This document shows, one piece after another, positions 43,655 to 52,766 of a stretch of 57,328 nt of DNA. Source of the DNA: Elusimicrobiota bacterium (GTDB taxonomy: Bacteria; Elusimicrobiota; Elusimicrobia; Elusimicrobiales; UBA9959). How positions within the stretch are numbered: the first letter of the stretch is position 1; every line of letters begins with the position of its first letter. The stretch lies in assembly GCA_012517235.1 (NCBI GenBank), contig JAAYVI010000117.1, positions 64,001 through 121,328 of the forward strand, given 5' to 3'. Made by a program: the position numbers and the translations under genes. The notes beneath the pieces were generated by a model, which was given only the letters and a program-made list of their open reading frames with translations, did not search any database and was not told the origin of the DNA.

Positions 43655-44882
43655 GGCCGTCGGCAAGTTTCGGCTCAAACCATGTCGATTTAGGCGGCAT
43701 TACTTTGCCTTCTTCGGCGACCGCCATCAACTCTTCTATTGAAGTTGGATAAAGCGCGAAAGCAACTTTCATCTCTTTGGAATCCACTCTTTTTTCAAGT
43801 TCCGCCAATCCTCTTATTCCTCCGACAAAATCTATTCTGTCTGATTTTCTAAGATCTTTTATGCCGAGTATTTTATCCAGAACCAAATCGGATAAAACGC
43901 TTACGTCCAATAGCTCGACCGGATCTTTCGTATTCGGCTCCTTCTTCAAAACAAGTTTATGCCATTTTCCGCTTAAATACATTGAGAATTCTCTTTTTTT
44001 TGAGGGCTTTTCGGCTTTTAAGAGAGGATTTATTTCAAAATTCTCTTTTAGTTTTTCCATAAAATCTTTTTCGCTTAAACCGTTTAAGTCTTTTACCACT
44101 CTGTTATAATCCCAGATTTTCATTTCGTTTGCGGGGAAAGCGACGGCTAAAAAACAATTATAAGGTTCGTCTCCTTTATGATTTGAGCCTCTTTCTCGTA
44201 TCATCATTTTTTTAACTCTCGAACCGGCGGCCGAACGGTGATGTCCGTCCGCTATATAAACCGCTTTTTCTTTTTCGAATCTTTCGCTTATGAATTTTAT
44301 GTCTTCCTCTTTATCCAAAATCCAAACCGTATGAATAACGTCGTTTATGCCTTTCACGGAAAAAAGAGGTTCTTTTGAAGAATATTTTTTTATCAAGGCG
44401 TCTATTTCCGGTATTTGTTTGTATGCCAATAAGGCCGGCCCGGTTTGAGCTCTTACGAATTTTATTTGATTTACCCTATCGTCTTCTTTTACCGGTCTTG
44501 TAAATTCGTGTTTTCTTATTCTGTTTGTGTCATAATCGTCCACGCAGGCGCCTATTACCAGCCCGGTTTGTATATGTTGTCCCATTTGAAGTCTGTATAC
44601 GTAAAATACGGGCTTTTCTTCTCTTATTAAAACTTTGTCTTTTATGAGTTTTTCAAAATTTTCCGCCGCTTTTTTATATACCGCTTCGCTATATACGTCG
44701 GTGCCTTCGGGCAAATCTATTTCCGCTTTTGATATGTGTAAAAAACTTAAAGGTTTTCCTTTTGCCATTTCGGCCGCTTCTTTACTGTCTAAAACGTCGT
44801 AGGGGGGGGCTACTACCTCTTGAGCGAATTCTTTTTTCGGTCTTATTCCGAATATCGGATTAAAAATCGGAAGTTTGTTCAT
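43632..44882 (-). CDS. DUF1015 protein (SerA/SerC neighbour)
   Basis: 416 residues. Fits DUF1015: IFGIRPKKEFAQEVVAPPYDV at the N-terminus, KHEFTRPVKEDDRVNQIK, YIADGHHRSAAG and the C-terminal LYPTSIEELMAVAEEGKVMPPKST. The HHR and GKVMPPKST motifs are strongly conserved in the family. A strong AGGAGG precedes ATG 44882. It lies downstream of serC and serA on the same strand but beyond a terminator at 44933-44963, so it is likely transcribed apart or by partial read-through. DUF1015 genes often accompany serA/serC; a role in serine metabolism is inference. Confidence 0.88.
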   Translation of the reverse strand: MNKLPIFNPIFGIRPKKEFAQEVVAPPYDVLDSKEAAEMAKGKPLSFLHISKAEIDLPEGTDVYSEAVYKKAAENFEKLIKDKVLIREEKPVFYVYRLQMGQHIQTGLVIGACVDDYDTNRIRKHEFTRPVKEDDRVNQIKFVRAQTGPALLAYKQIPEIDALIKKYSSKEPLFSVKGINDVIHTVWILDKEEDIKFISERFEKEKAVYIADGHHRSAAGSRVKKMMIRERGSNHKGDEPYNCFLAVAFPANEMKIWDYNRVVKDLNGLSEKDFMEKLKENFEINPLLKAEKPSKKREFSMYLSGKWHKLVLKKEPNTKDPVELLDVSVLSDLVLDKILGIKDLRKSDRIDFVGGIRGLAELEKRVDSKEMKVAFALYPTSIEELMAVAEEGKVMPPKSTWFEPKLADGLISNPLL

Positions 44883-44932
44883 TTTTCCTCCTAAAAATTT
44901 AAGAAAACCTATAATAGATATTATACAAATGA

Positions 44933-44963
44933 AAAAGGGAGAGTCAAAAAAACTCTCCCTTTT
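44933..44963 (-). terminator. Rho-independent terminator after serA
   Basis: A perfect inverted repeat: AAAAGGGAGAGT and ACTCTCCCTTTT with a 7-nt loop. In the leftward reading the stem is followed by T-rich sequence, right behind the serA stop at 44979. It separates the serCA unit from DUF1015. Confidence 0.88.
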
Positions 44964-44978
44964 ATAAACTTCTTTATT

Positions 44979-45926
44979 TTATATTTTATCGCCGTTTACG
45001 GCATGTTTTATTTTTCCTTCCAATAAGTAATCGGCTATCTGTTCGGCGGCTTGTCTTGCCACGGTTATTTGCGCGTCTTTAGTCGACGCGGCTATATGAG
45101 GAGTACATATTACGTTCGGCATGCCGAAGAAAATATGCTCCGTTGCCGGTTCTTTGGCGTAAACGTCCGCCGCCATGGCAGCTATATGTCCGCTTTCCAG
45201 AGCGGCTTTTACGTCTTCCTCGACCATAACGGCGCCTCTGGCGCAGTTTATTATCCTTACGCCTTTTTTCATTTTGGCTATGGTATCTTTGTTTACCATG
45301 TTTTTTGTTTTATCGTTTAGATTTACATGGAAAGTTATGAAATCGCTGTTTGCGAAAAGTTCGTCCAAAGAAACCATTTTAACGCCCATTTCTCTGGCTC
45401 TTTCGGTTGTCATAACCGGATCGAAAGCCAGTACTTTCATTTTAAGGCCCATGGCTCTGTCGGCTACTACCGATCCTACGTTTCCGCAGCCTACTACTCC
45501 CAAAGTTTTTCCGGTAAGTTCTACGCCTTCAAACTTATTTTTTTCCCATTTGCCGGCTATTGTGGAAGCGTGAGCTTGAGGAATATGTCTTGCCAAAGAC
45601 ATCATCATGGCTATTGCGTGTTCGGCCGTCGATACCGTATTTCCGAAAGGCGTATTCATAACCAAAACTTTTTTGGCGCTGCAGGCCGGTACGTCTATCG
45701 TATCCACTCCGGAACCGGCTCTGGCGACGGCTTTAAGCTTTTTGGCGGCTTCCACTATTTCCGCCGTTATTTTTGTCGCCGAGCGCACTATTACGGCCTC
45801 GCAGTCGGAAATTTCTTTTTTTAATTCTTCCAAAGGAAGTCCGGGTTTATAAACGGCTTCCAAGCCTCTGGCTTTTAAAGTTTTTTCGCATATTGCGTCG
45901 GCTTTGTCGGCTATTAAAACTTTCAT
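44979..45926 (-). CDS. serA: D-3-phosphoglycerate dehydrogenase, short form
   Basis: 315 residues. Short SerA without C-terminal ACT or ASB domains. Nucleotide motif GVVGCGNVGSVVADRAM (about 145-160), active-site residues in INCARGAVMVEED (Arg), KEPATE (Glu) and CTPHIAAST (His). It oxidises 3-phosphoglycerate to 3-phosphohydroxypyruvate, the first step of serine synthesis; lacking ACT domains, it should not be serine-inhibited by that route. Its ATG overlaps the serC stop (TAATG). A GGAGG lies in the serC tail. Confidence 0.94.
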   Translation of the reverse strand: MKVLIADKADAICEKTLKARGLEAVYKPGLPLEELKKEISDCEAVIVRSATKITAEIVEAAKKLKAVARAGSGVDTIDVPACSAKKVLVMNTPFGNTVSTAEHAIAMMMSLARHIPQAHASTIAGKWEKNKFEGVELTGKTLGVVGCGNVGSVVADRAMGLKMKVLAFDPVMTTERAREMGVKMVSLDELFANSDFITFHVNLNDKTKNMVNKDTIAKMKKGVRIINCARGAVMVEEDVKAALESGHIAAMAADVYAKEPATEHIFFGMPNVICTPHIAASTKDAQITVARQAAEQIADYLLEGKIKHAVNGDKI

Positions 45927-47101
45927 TATTTCACCTCCGCTTTATATTCGTTTTTTACCGTATTATGAGCCCAATCGAGCCATTTGGTTAGAATTTCGAC
46001 GTCGCTTTTTTCAACCGTCGCTCCGCACCATATTCTGATTCCCACCGGCGCTTTGGCATAGGAATTTATGTCGTAAGCCACGCCTTCTTTATCCAAAAGA
46101 GAAGTTATTTTTTTGGCCGCTTTTGCTTTTTCTTCGTCGGGTAAAGCCAAAAACCAATCCGCTTTTATTTTAAGACATACGGAAGTATTGGATCTTATTT
46201 CTTTTGTTTCCGCCAAGAAATCTATCCAATCCGATTTGGCAACCCAGTCTTCCAAAACTTTAAGATTGGACTGAGATCTCGCTACGAGCCCTTTAAGACC
46301 TCCTATGCTTTCCGCCCATTTCAAAGCGTCTATGGCGTCTTCCACGCAAAGCATCGAAGGAGTATTTATCGTATTATATTCCAATTCTCCGGGAAGAAGT
46401 TTTTTCTCGTCGACCAATCTGAATATCTTTGGCATAGGCCACGGTATTTGAGAATTTCTTTCTTCCATTCTTTTTACGGCTCTGGGTGAAAGTATTATTA
46501 CTCCGTGAGCTGCTTCTCCGCCGAGGACTTTTTGCCAGGAAAAAGTTATTACGTCTAATTTTTTATAATCTATTTCCATGGCAAAAACTCCGCTTGTCGC
46601 GTCGCATATTACCACTCCTTCCCTGTCGTCTTTTATCCAATCGAGATGCGGAACCTTTACTCCCGAAGTCGTTCCGTTAAGAGTAAATACTATGTCGTGT
46701 TTGGGATTTGCTTTTGAGAGGTCGGGAAGTTTGCCGTAATCGGCTTTATATTCGTTTACGTCTTTTAGTTTGAGATATTTAACCGCGTCGGTTATCCAGC
46801 CTTTGCTGAAAGATTCGAATCCGAAAATATCGACGGGTCTGGAACCTAACAAAGACCACATTGCCAATTCTACCGCTCCGGTATCGGAACCGGCTACCAC
46901 TCCTATCCTGTAATCTTCCGGAAGTCCTAAAACTTTTTTCATTCTTAGCGAAACTTCTTTAAGCCTTTCCTTGCCTTCTTTGGAACGATGCGATCTGCCT
47001 ACCAAAGCGTTTTTAAGAGCGTCGAGAGTCCAGCCCGGCCTTTTGGCGCAGGGACCCGAAGAAAAGTTGGGGCATTTTGTTTTTACCGAAGGTTTTTCCA
47101 T
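45926..47101 (-). CDS. serC: Phosphoserine aminotransferase
   Basis: 391 residues. The start [13 protein letters not shown] marks the SerC type found in alpha-proteobacteria and some other phyla rather than the E. coli type. [26 protein letters not shown] (Asp near PLP) and [15 protein letters not shown] (Schiff-base Lys) are present. It converts 3-phosphohydroxypyruvate to phosphoserine. SerB is not in the window. First gene of the serCA unit; RBS GGAG at 47104-47108 region. Confidence 0.94.
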   Translation of the reverse strand: MEKPSVKTKCPNFSSGPCAKRPGWTLDALKNALVGRSHRSKEGKERLKEVSLRMKKVLGLPEDYRIGVVAGSDTGAVELAMWSLLGSRPVDIFGFESFSKGWITDAVKYLKLKDVNEYKADYGKLPDLSKANPKHDIVFTLNGTTSGVKVPHLDWIKDDREGVVICDATSGVFAMEIDYKKLDVITFSWQKVLGGEAAHGVIILSPRAVKRMEERNSQIPWPMPKIFRLVDEKKLLPGELEYNTINTPSMLCVEDAIDALKWAESIGGLKGLVARSQSNLKVLEDWVAKSDWIDFLAETKEIRSNTSVCLKIKADWFLALPDEEKAKAAKKITSLLDKEGVAYDINSYAKAPVGIRIWCGATVEKSDVEILTKWLDWAHNTVKNEYKAEVK

Positions 47102-47211
47102 AATTTCTCCTTGTGTTAAAGTTTAGCAGCGAATATAATACTATTTAACAATATTAAGTCCGCATATTCAAGAGGGATTAATATAAAATTTAGGTTTGAA
47201 AACGAAATTTT

Positions 47212-48213
47212 TTATATGGTCTTTGTTACTTTGGAAAGGCCTTTCGGGTAATCGGGATTTATTCCTCTTTCGCAGGCATGTTTTAAAGCGCAGAGTTTTA
47301 AGAAAATATCCGTAAGCAAAGCGTTAAAAGGATAAGAATCGCAAAAAGGATTTAATATTTTGTAAGGCGTTTTTCTTTCTTTAAGTTTTTCGGCCACTTT
47401 TTTTAAATCTTCGGTAAGTTCTTTTTTTGAAGACAATATGAAAACCAAATCTTTTTTTCCGTATGCTCCCACCGGGCCGTGTAAAAATTCGGCGGCGGAA
47501 TATCCGAAAGAGTGTCTGAAAGCCATTTCTCTAAATTTGAGAGCGGAATCTTCGGCGACCGCGTTAAAAGGGCCTCTGCCGACAAATCCTATCATCGAAG
47601 ATTTTTTTAAAATTTCGGATATTTTATTTTCTTTATATTTCTTTTCGAAGGAGTCTATTAATTTTTCGCATAAATCGGGGAGTTTTTCCGTTTCTTTTTT
47701 AGATATTTTCCCGTTCCATAATAAGGCGGTTTTTAAAGCGCAGTACATCTGCAGGGCGAAGCTTTTGGTCGCCGCAACCGGAATTTCTTTTGAAGAAGAC
47801 AAAAGAATATGAAAGTCGGATATCTTTGCCAGAGGATTTTTTTTAATATCCGGCTCGTTTGTAACCGATATTATTTCCGCTCCCCATTTTTTAAGTTTTT
47901 TTGAGCATTCTACTATATCGGTGCTTTTCCCGGATTGAGAAAAAGACCATACGGTTTTATTTTTAAAATTTAATTTTTTTTGCGCGTTAAATATGGAGTG
48001 AGGATGTATAAAATTTACTATTACTCCGCAATAGATTTCCCAGACGTATTTTGCAAATATCGTAGCGTTTCCGGAACTTCCTCTGCCCAAAAGAAAGACT
48101 TCTCCGTCTTTTGATTTTAAATCGGTTTTTCCGTGCGTTTCTATTTTGAAATTTCTAAGAAGATAAGGAATTTCTTTTATGTCCGAATATGTTAAAGTAT
48201 CCTTATAATTCAT
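47212..48213 (-). CDS. Double-SIS sugar isomerase (GlmS isomerase-like, no amidotransferase)
   Basis: 333 residues with two SIS domains like the isomerase half of GlmS. Seen: FLLGRGSSGNATIFAKYVW, SFSQSGKSTDIVEC, the PVAATKSFALQMYCAL motif, GRGPFNAVAEDSALKFREMA and EFLHGPVGAYG. No N-terminal Cys glutaminase domain, so it probably works on free amino-sugar phosphates (AgaS/FrlB-like) rather than making GlcN-6-P from glutamine. It directly follows the NamZ and MltA genes, so it may process a sugar phosphate released from wall recycling. Confidence 0.85.
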   Translation of the reverse strand: MNYKDTLTYSDIKEIPYLLRNFKIETHGKTDLKSKDGEVFLLGRGSSGNATIFAKYVWEIYCGVIVNFIHPHSIFNAQKKLNFKNKTVWSFSQSGKSTDIVECSKKLKKWGAEIISVTNEPDIKKNPLAKISDFHILLSSSKEIPVAATKSFALQMYCALKTALLWNGKISKKETEKLPDLCEKLIDSFEKKYKENKISEILKKSSMIGFVGRGPFNAVAEDSALKFREMAFRHSFGYSAAEFLHGPVGAYGKKDLVFILSSKKELTEDLKKVAEKLKERKTPYKILNPFCDSYPFNALLTDIFLKLCALKHACERGINPDYPKGLSKVTKTI

Positions 48214-48232
48214 GAATAAATTCTACAAAGTT

Positions 48233-49429
48233 TTACTCGTAAAGCAAAATTCCGTCTTTTTTAAGTTTTTTTAAAAAATCCGAATTTGAATTTTCAAAAA
48301 AAGAGATTATCTCTTCGGGCTTTTTGCCGTTCTCAATCATTTCGTAAAAATCGTAAGTTCCCGTCATTCTTGCGATATCCTCTTTTTTTAATAAAAATTT
48401 TTTCCCGTTTATTTTTTTTAGCCAATATGCGGCGTGAACGAATATGTCCAATGAACGAACCGCTTTAGGTTCGATTAATTCGATTTCTATCCCCTCGCAT
48501 TCTTCTTTCTCGTATAAATCGTTTTTCGGAGTTCTTTTTTGAACTTTAAATTTTACGCCTTTTATATTTGCCGCATTTAATTTTTTCGCAATTTTTTTTG
48601 CTTTCATCCACGGAGCTCCGAACCAATGAAAAGGAGAATCGGTTCCTCTTCCTACCGATACGTTCGAAGCCTCGAAACATCCCAGCCCCGGATATAAAAT
48701 CGCCGCGTCCAAATCCCTGATATTGGGAGAGGGATTTGTCCAGGTTAGAGCGGTATCGTTAAAAAAATCTTTTCTCGAATAATTTTCCGCTTTTATTATT
48801 TTTAAATCCAATTTAAGATTCTTATTTTTTTTATGAAAAAGAGCGGTTTCTCCCGCCGTGAGAGCGTGCCTTACAGGCACCGGATAATAAGCTGTAAAAG
48901 CGCTTATATTTTCCGAAAGGATCGGTCCTTCGTAAATTTCAAGTCCTATCGGATTAGGTCTGTCTAAAACTAAAAACGATATATTGTTTTTAGCCGCTTC
49001 TTCCATTGCATATCCCATAGTCGTCAAATAAGTATAAAATCTGGCGCCTATGTCCTGTATGTCGAAAACCAAGATATCCAGGTCTTTTAAAAGTTCCGCT
49101 TGGGGCCTTTTATTTTTGCCGTAAAGACTGTATATGGGGACCCCGGCGGACGAAGAAGAGTTTGCTATATGCACGCCTCCTTCGACTTGTCCGGAAAATC
49201 CGTGTTCGGGAGAAAAAATAGCTTTAAGTTCGAAATTATCGGCCCTGTTAAAGACTTTTAGTATATGTTCTCCTTTGGAATTTAAGGCGCTGTGATTTGA
49301 AATAAGTCCGACTTTTTTACCTTTTAAAACAGAAAAATTTTCTTTTTCCAAAATATCCAAACCGGTCAATGTTTTGGAAAAAGCGGAGGGGGAATAAAAT
49401 AGTAAAAAAATCAAAAAAATTTTTTTCAT
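48233..49429 (-). CDS. namZ: Exo-beta-N-acetylmuramidase NamZ-like (DUF1343)
   Basis: 398 residues with a signal peptide (IFLIFLLFYSPSAFS). DUF1343 proteins are now known as NamZ, which release MurNAc from the non-reducing ends of wall glycans. Seen: KVGLISNHSALNSKGE, IFSPEHGFSGQVEGG, FDIQDIGARFYTYLTTMGYA, FLVLDRPNPIG and NPSPNIRDLDAAILYPGLG. All fit the family. Its ATG is 4 nt inside the MltA stop, so it is co-translated with a lytic transglycosylase. Confidence 0.9.
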   Translation of the reverse strand: MKKIFLIFLLFYSPSAFSKTLTGLDILEKENFSVLKGKKVGLISNHSALNSKGEHILKVFNRADNFELKAIFSPEHGFSGQVEGGVHIANSSSSAGVPIYSLYGKNKRPQAELLKDLDILVFDIQDIGARFYTYLTTMGYAMEEAAKNNISFLVLDRPNPIGLEIYEGPILSENISAFTAYYPVPVRHALTAGETALFHKKNKNLKLDLKIIKAENYSRKDFFNDTALTWTNPSPNIRDLDAAILYPGLGCFEASNVSVGRGTDSPFHWFGAPWMKAKKIAKKLNAANIKGVKFKVQKRTPKNDLYEKEECEGIEIELIEPKAVRSLDIFVHAAYWLKKINGKKFLLKKEDIARMTGTYDFYEMIENGKKPEEIISFFENSNSDFLKKLKKDGILLYE

Positions 49430-50691
49430 TTAATTTCCTCTTTTAAAACTATGAAGTAAAGTTTTCCCGGATCCCATAGAGAAAAAGCAAATTTTTTTGC
49501 TCTCGGCCCGTTACCGGCGAAGAAATCTACTCTGGCATTTTTTATCGCTCCTCCGGTATCGTGCGCGAAAACAAAGCGGGAATCTTCTTTTTTACCGAAA
49601 TAGTTTCCTTGATTGTCGACGTCCGGAAGAGAGGTTTTCATAAAAGCCAAAGTCCCGAAAGGTATTATGGAATTGTCTATGGCTATCGATCTTTGTCCGA
49701 CCAATGGATATCCGTAAGTTCCTTCGGGACCTACGGATAAATCGGCATTGTCTTCGAGTTTAAAAAAAGTATATCTTTTGTTTTGCGAAAGTATTTCTCT
49801 TTCCAGCTTAGGATTTGAGTCTAAGAATTTTTTCGCGCTGTCGGCGTTAAGTTCCGCTCTGGTCATAAGCTTCATCTCAAGCAAGGCCGTCATCCATCCT
49901 TTAAATTTAAGAGAATTTGTGGCGGCAAATTTGGCTTTCATATATTTGCCGTCGGGAAGTTTTAATATTCCGGATCCCTGTATGTGAAGGTCCATAACGT
50001 CGGCCGCGCTTTTAAACCATGCCAGAGGTTTTACTTTTCCTTTTATGGCTTCTTTATAGTCTATTTCTTCTCTCGAATAGTAAGGAATGAGATTTTGGTT
50101 TTCTATCCTTCCCGTTATTTTTTCTCCTTTAAATTTTTCATTGAAATCCTCTAAATTAACCGATATTAAGTCCGAAGGTTTTGAGTAAATAGGATATTTA
50201 TATTCGGCCGTTTTATTTAAAGAAGCTTCTATTATGGGCTCATAATAAGAGCTGAAAATGATTTCTTTTGTGGAAGGTTTCAATTCGTAAACATCGAATT
50301 TTTCCGCTATTTTTTTATTTAACTCTTCCCAGGAAGACTGCGAAGATAAAAGAGCGTTAAATTCTTTATTGGTTTTAAGAAGAAGTTCGTAAGAAATTTT
50401 TCTATCTCCGAATAAATAAGAAGAATTTTTTGACAAAGATTTTTCGAGAAATTTCATGTTTAGTTCGGCCGCTTTTAAGAAATCTTTTTTATCGCCGTCG
50501 TCTTTAAAAAAAGGAAACTGAGAGATATCTATTTTTACCAAAGCCGCGGCCGGCTTTACTTCTTCGATTTTAGGACAGGGCTGACACGAACAGCTCTGGG
50601 CGGGGGGCGGCGGAGCGGGGGTATCCGTTTTTTTTATCGCCGTATGGCAAGCCGCTATGGAAAAAATTAAGGGTATTAAAATCTTTTTCAT
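49426..50691 (-). CDS. mltA: Membrane-bound lytic murein transglycosylase A, lipoprotein
   Basis: 421 residues. Lipobox in IFSIAACHTA puts the protein on a lipid anchor; a proline-rich linker with APPPPAQSC and CQPCP follows. The MltA domain (about 120-330) has EIIFSSYYEPIIEASL and the C-terminal 3D domain has FVFAHDTGGAIKNARVDFFAGNG, with the three aspartates (D-T-G, D-F). It cleaves the MurNAc-GlcNAc bond to 1,6-anhydroMurNAc. Upstream of NamZ and the SIS isomerase in the same direction. Confidence 0.93.
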   Translation of the reverse strand: MKKILIPLIFSIAACHTAIKKTDTPAPPPPAQSCSCQPCPKIEEVKPAAALVKIDISQFPFFKDDGDKKDFLKAAELNMKFLEKSLSKNSSYLFGDRKISYELLLKTNKEFNALLSSQSSWEELNKKIAEKFDVYELKPSTKEIIFSSYYEPIIEASLNKTAEYKYPIYSKPSDLISVNLEDFNEKFKGEKITGRIENQNLIPYYSREEIDYKEAIKGKVKPLAWFKSAADVMDLHIQGSGILKLPDGKYMKAKFAATNSLKFKGWMTALLEMKLMTRAELNADSAKKFLDSNPKLEREILSQNKRYTFFKLEDNADLSVGPEGTYGYPLVGQRSIAIDNSIIPFGTLAFMKTSLPDVDNQGNYFGKKEDSRFVFAHDTGGAIKNARVDFFAGNGPRAKKFAFSLWDPGKLYFIVLKEEIK

Positions 50692-50802
50692 AAACTCCTC
50701 CTTACGGGTTTATGATAATATTTTTTTAAAGAGGATAAAAGTTATAATTTTTTTATATAATATTTTACGGATAAGTTTAGGGAGAATTTAATCGGAGAAA
50801 AT

Positions 50803-51834
50803 ATGAAATCTGCGGTTATTATAACAATAATTTTAGCTTTATCGTCTTATTCTTTTTCTCAAAATAAAAAGCCTTTGCCTCAAGATCAGAAAACAAAAAC
50901 CGTAAAAAATACGCCGGCGGATAAATCTCAAAAACTCGAAAATACCAAATCCCCGGAAAAACAGACTACTCCTTTCGAAAAAGCTTCCGCTATGATAAAA
51001 AGCGAAAAAGCTTCGGAAAGAAAATATGGAGCGGAAATTCTGGCTTCTCTTAGAGATCCTTCGGGAGTTCCTTTGTTGAAAAATCTTCTAAAAGACCAAG
51101 ATTATTCCGTAAGAATTTCGGCCGTTGACGCATTGGGCGCGCTTAGATGCTACGAATGCGAGAAGGATTTTTCTTCGATACTGTCTTCGGAAAAAAATAT
51201 TCAGCTCAGGCAGGCATGCGTAATAGCTATTTCCTATTTGGGCAGGGTTTCGGACCCTTCCGCTTTGATAGCGGCATCAAAACCTCAAGAAGATAAGTCT
51301 TTGAGAATATCCGCGATAAGAACCTTGGGTGCTCTTAACGTAAAAAAAGCCGAAAAGGATTTTATTTCTTATTTAAATAAAGAAAACGATTCCGATATAA
51401 AGAAAGCTTTAATAGACGCTTTGGGCAAGATGAAATCTCAGGAAGGATTAAAAATAATAAGCCAATATGCTTCGGATCAAGATCCTTCGGTGAGGCAGTA
51501 CTCTTTGAGAGCCTTAGGCGATAGCGGAGATAATTCTTTTTTAGACACAATAAAAGCCAGACTTTCCGACGATAATGTATCCGTATCTTTGGAAGCGGCC
51601 TTATCTCTGGCAAAGCTTTCGGATTTTTCAGGTCTTGAATTGGCTCATAAATACTTGGACAATAAAGATTTTTCTCTTCAAAATCAAGCAATGCAGATTG
51701 CCGCCCTGGCCGGGAACGAAAAAACGGTAAGTATAATAGAAAGTAAAATAAAAGAAAGCAAAGATGAAAATTTCAAGGCTATGATGGAGTTTACGAAGCA
51801 AAGAATATTGGCAAGGATTAAAAACTCCAAATAG
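50803..51834 (+). CDS. HEAT-repeat protein, exported
   Basis: 343 residues with a signal peptide (VIITIILALSSYSFSQ), a ~40-residue charged linker, and then about eight HEAT/PBS-lyase-type repeats (units such as DPSGVPLLKNLLKDQDYSVRISAVDALGAL). Repeats of about 31 residues carry the D-x-x-V-R-x-x-A pattern. It likely serves as a protein-binding scaffold in the periplasm. No catalytic motif. Promoter not evident. Confidence 0.85.
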   Translation: MKSAVIITIILALSSYSFSQNKKPLPQDQKTKTVKNTPADKSQKLENTKSPEKQTTPFEKASAMIKSEKASERKYGAEILASLRDPSGVPLLKNLLKDQDYSVRISAVDALGALRCYECEKDFSSILSSEKNIQLRQACVIAISYLGRVSDPSALIAASKPQEDKSLRISAIRTLGALNVKKAEKDFISYLNKENDSDIKKALIDALGKMKSQEGLKIISQYASDQDPSVRQYSLRALGDSGDNSFLDTIKARLSDDNVSVSLEAALSLAKLSDFSGLELAHKYLDNKDFSLQNQAMQIAALAGNEKTVSIIESKIKESKDENFKAMMEFTKQRILARIKNSK

Positions 51835-51850
51835 ATAAAAAGGGGGGAAA

Positions 51851-52069
51851 ATGGGGAAAAAGATAAAAAAAGAATTGCCGGTTAAAACATCCGAAGAATT
51901 CGAACTTTGGAGAAAAATAGCCCTGTTTTGTTCGTTTTTATTTATAATTGCCGGATTTTACGGCTTAAGTTTGCTTAAAACCGAAGTAAACTCTTCTTAT
52001 ATGTATAATTTGCCGGTATATTTAATTATAATAGGGTATGTAATACCGATTTTTGCTTTGAAATCTTAA
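51851..52069 (+). CDS. Small two-helix membrane protein
   Basis: 72 residues. Preceded by AGGGGGG and 16 nt after the HEAT gene. A charged N-terminus (KKIKKELPVKTSEEFELWRK) is followed by two hydrophobic helices (IALFCSFLFIIAGFYGLSL and YLIIIGYVIPIFALK). No recognised family. Confidence 0.6.
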   Translation: MGKKIKKELPVKTSEEFELWRKIALFCSFLFIIAGFYGLSLLKTEVNSSYMYNLPVYLIIIGYVIPIFALKS

Positions 52070-52766
52070 AATCCCCCAATTTTTGCTTTTATTGCGGATA
52101 ATTCCCCCATTTTTTTGTATATCTTTCGGGATATGCCGATATTTACTTAAGATTTTTAGCTTTTTATCAATAAAAACGGATAAAGAGACGGACTATTGCA
52201 AGTACGGTCCGGGTGTCTTTTAAGACTTCTTTGTTAAAAGATCCGTCCGCTCCTATTTAAACGGTTTTCTTATCCCCATTTTTCTTAATTAGTTTCCCGG
52301 ACTTATCTTAATAGGCATGATTTTAAGGGGGGCTGTAAAATCATAACTTTTAATTTCATTTTTCGGGGTATCTTAATACCCTCCGAATCGTTATACGCGA
52401 TTTTAGCCTTTTTGTTTTTTGAGTTTATTTTGCCTCTTCTTGGGTTTTTTAAAAAAGCCTTATTTTTATCTGTTTGAATACCTTAACTTTGCTTTTTTAC
52501 TTTTAATCTTTTTTAAAAAATCAAAAAAATATTTTTTTCTCTCAATTTTGGCGGGAAAAATAAAGGCTTTATTCTGCTAATTATAAAAATCTATAAAATA
52601 TATCAATTTTTTAATTATTATCATTATTTTATAAGTATTTTTCTAAAATAATTAATATTATTTCCATATATAAGAGGGGAGTTTTGTTTAATTATTAAGT
52701 TAACATAATATTTCTTATCGTAAGTTAATTAGGCATAGCGCATAGGCTTGTCTATTTTGTGTATTT
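52070..52766. other. 697-nt AT-rich non-coding stretch holding a dif-like site
   Basis: The longest gene-free stretch in the window. No ORF over 60 codons with coding-like composition, no tRNA, no rRNA and no terminator of GC type. Runs of A/T, several G runs (52328-52333) and the dif-like site described at 52698-52725. The dif-like site lies near its right end. A weak palindrome GTCTTTTAAGAC occurs near 52215. Confidence 0.7.
52698..52725 (-). other. dif: Putative chromosomal dif site (XerC/XerD recombination site)
   Basis: A 28-bp site on the minus strand: left arm ACTTACGATAA, 6-nt centre GAAATA, right arm TTATGTTAACT. The right arm differs from the E. coli XerD arm TTATGTTAAAT at one position and from B. 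subtilis TTATGTAAACT at one position. The left arm matches the B. subtilis XerC arm ACTTCCTATAA at 9 of 11. The 11-6-11 layout is exact. It lies in a 697-nt gene-free gap, as expected for the replication terminus. XerC/XerD genes are not in the window. Confidence 0.75.

Noticed and set aside
52070-52766. Origin of replication
   Set aside because: No cluster of DnaA boxes (TTATCCACA) and no dnaA or gyrB nearby; the dif-like site points to the terminus instead.
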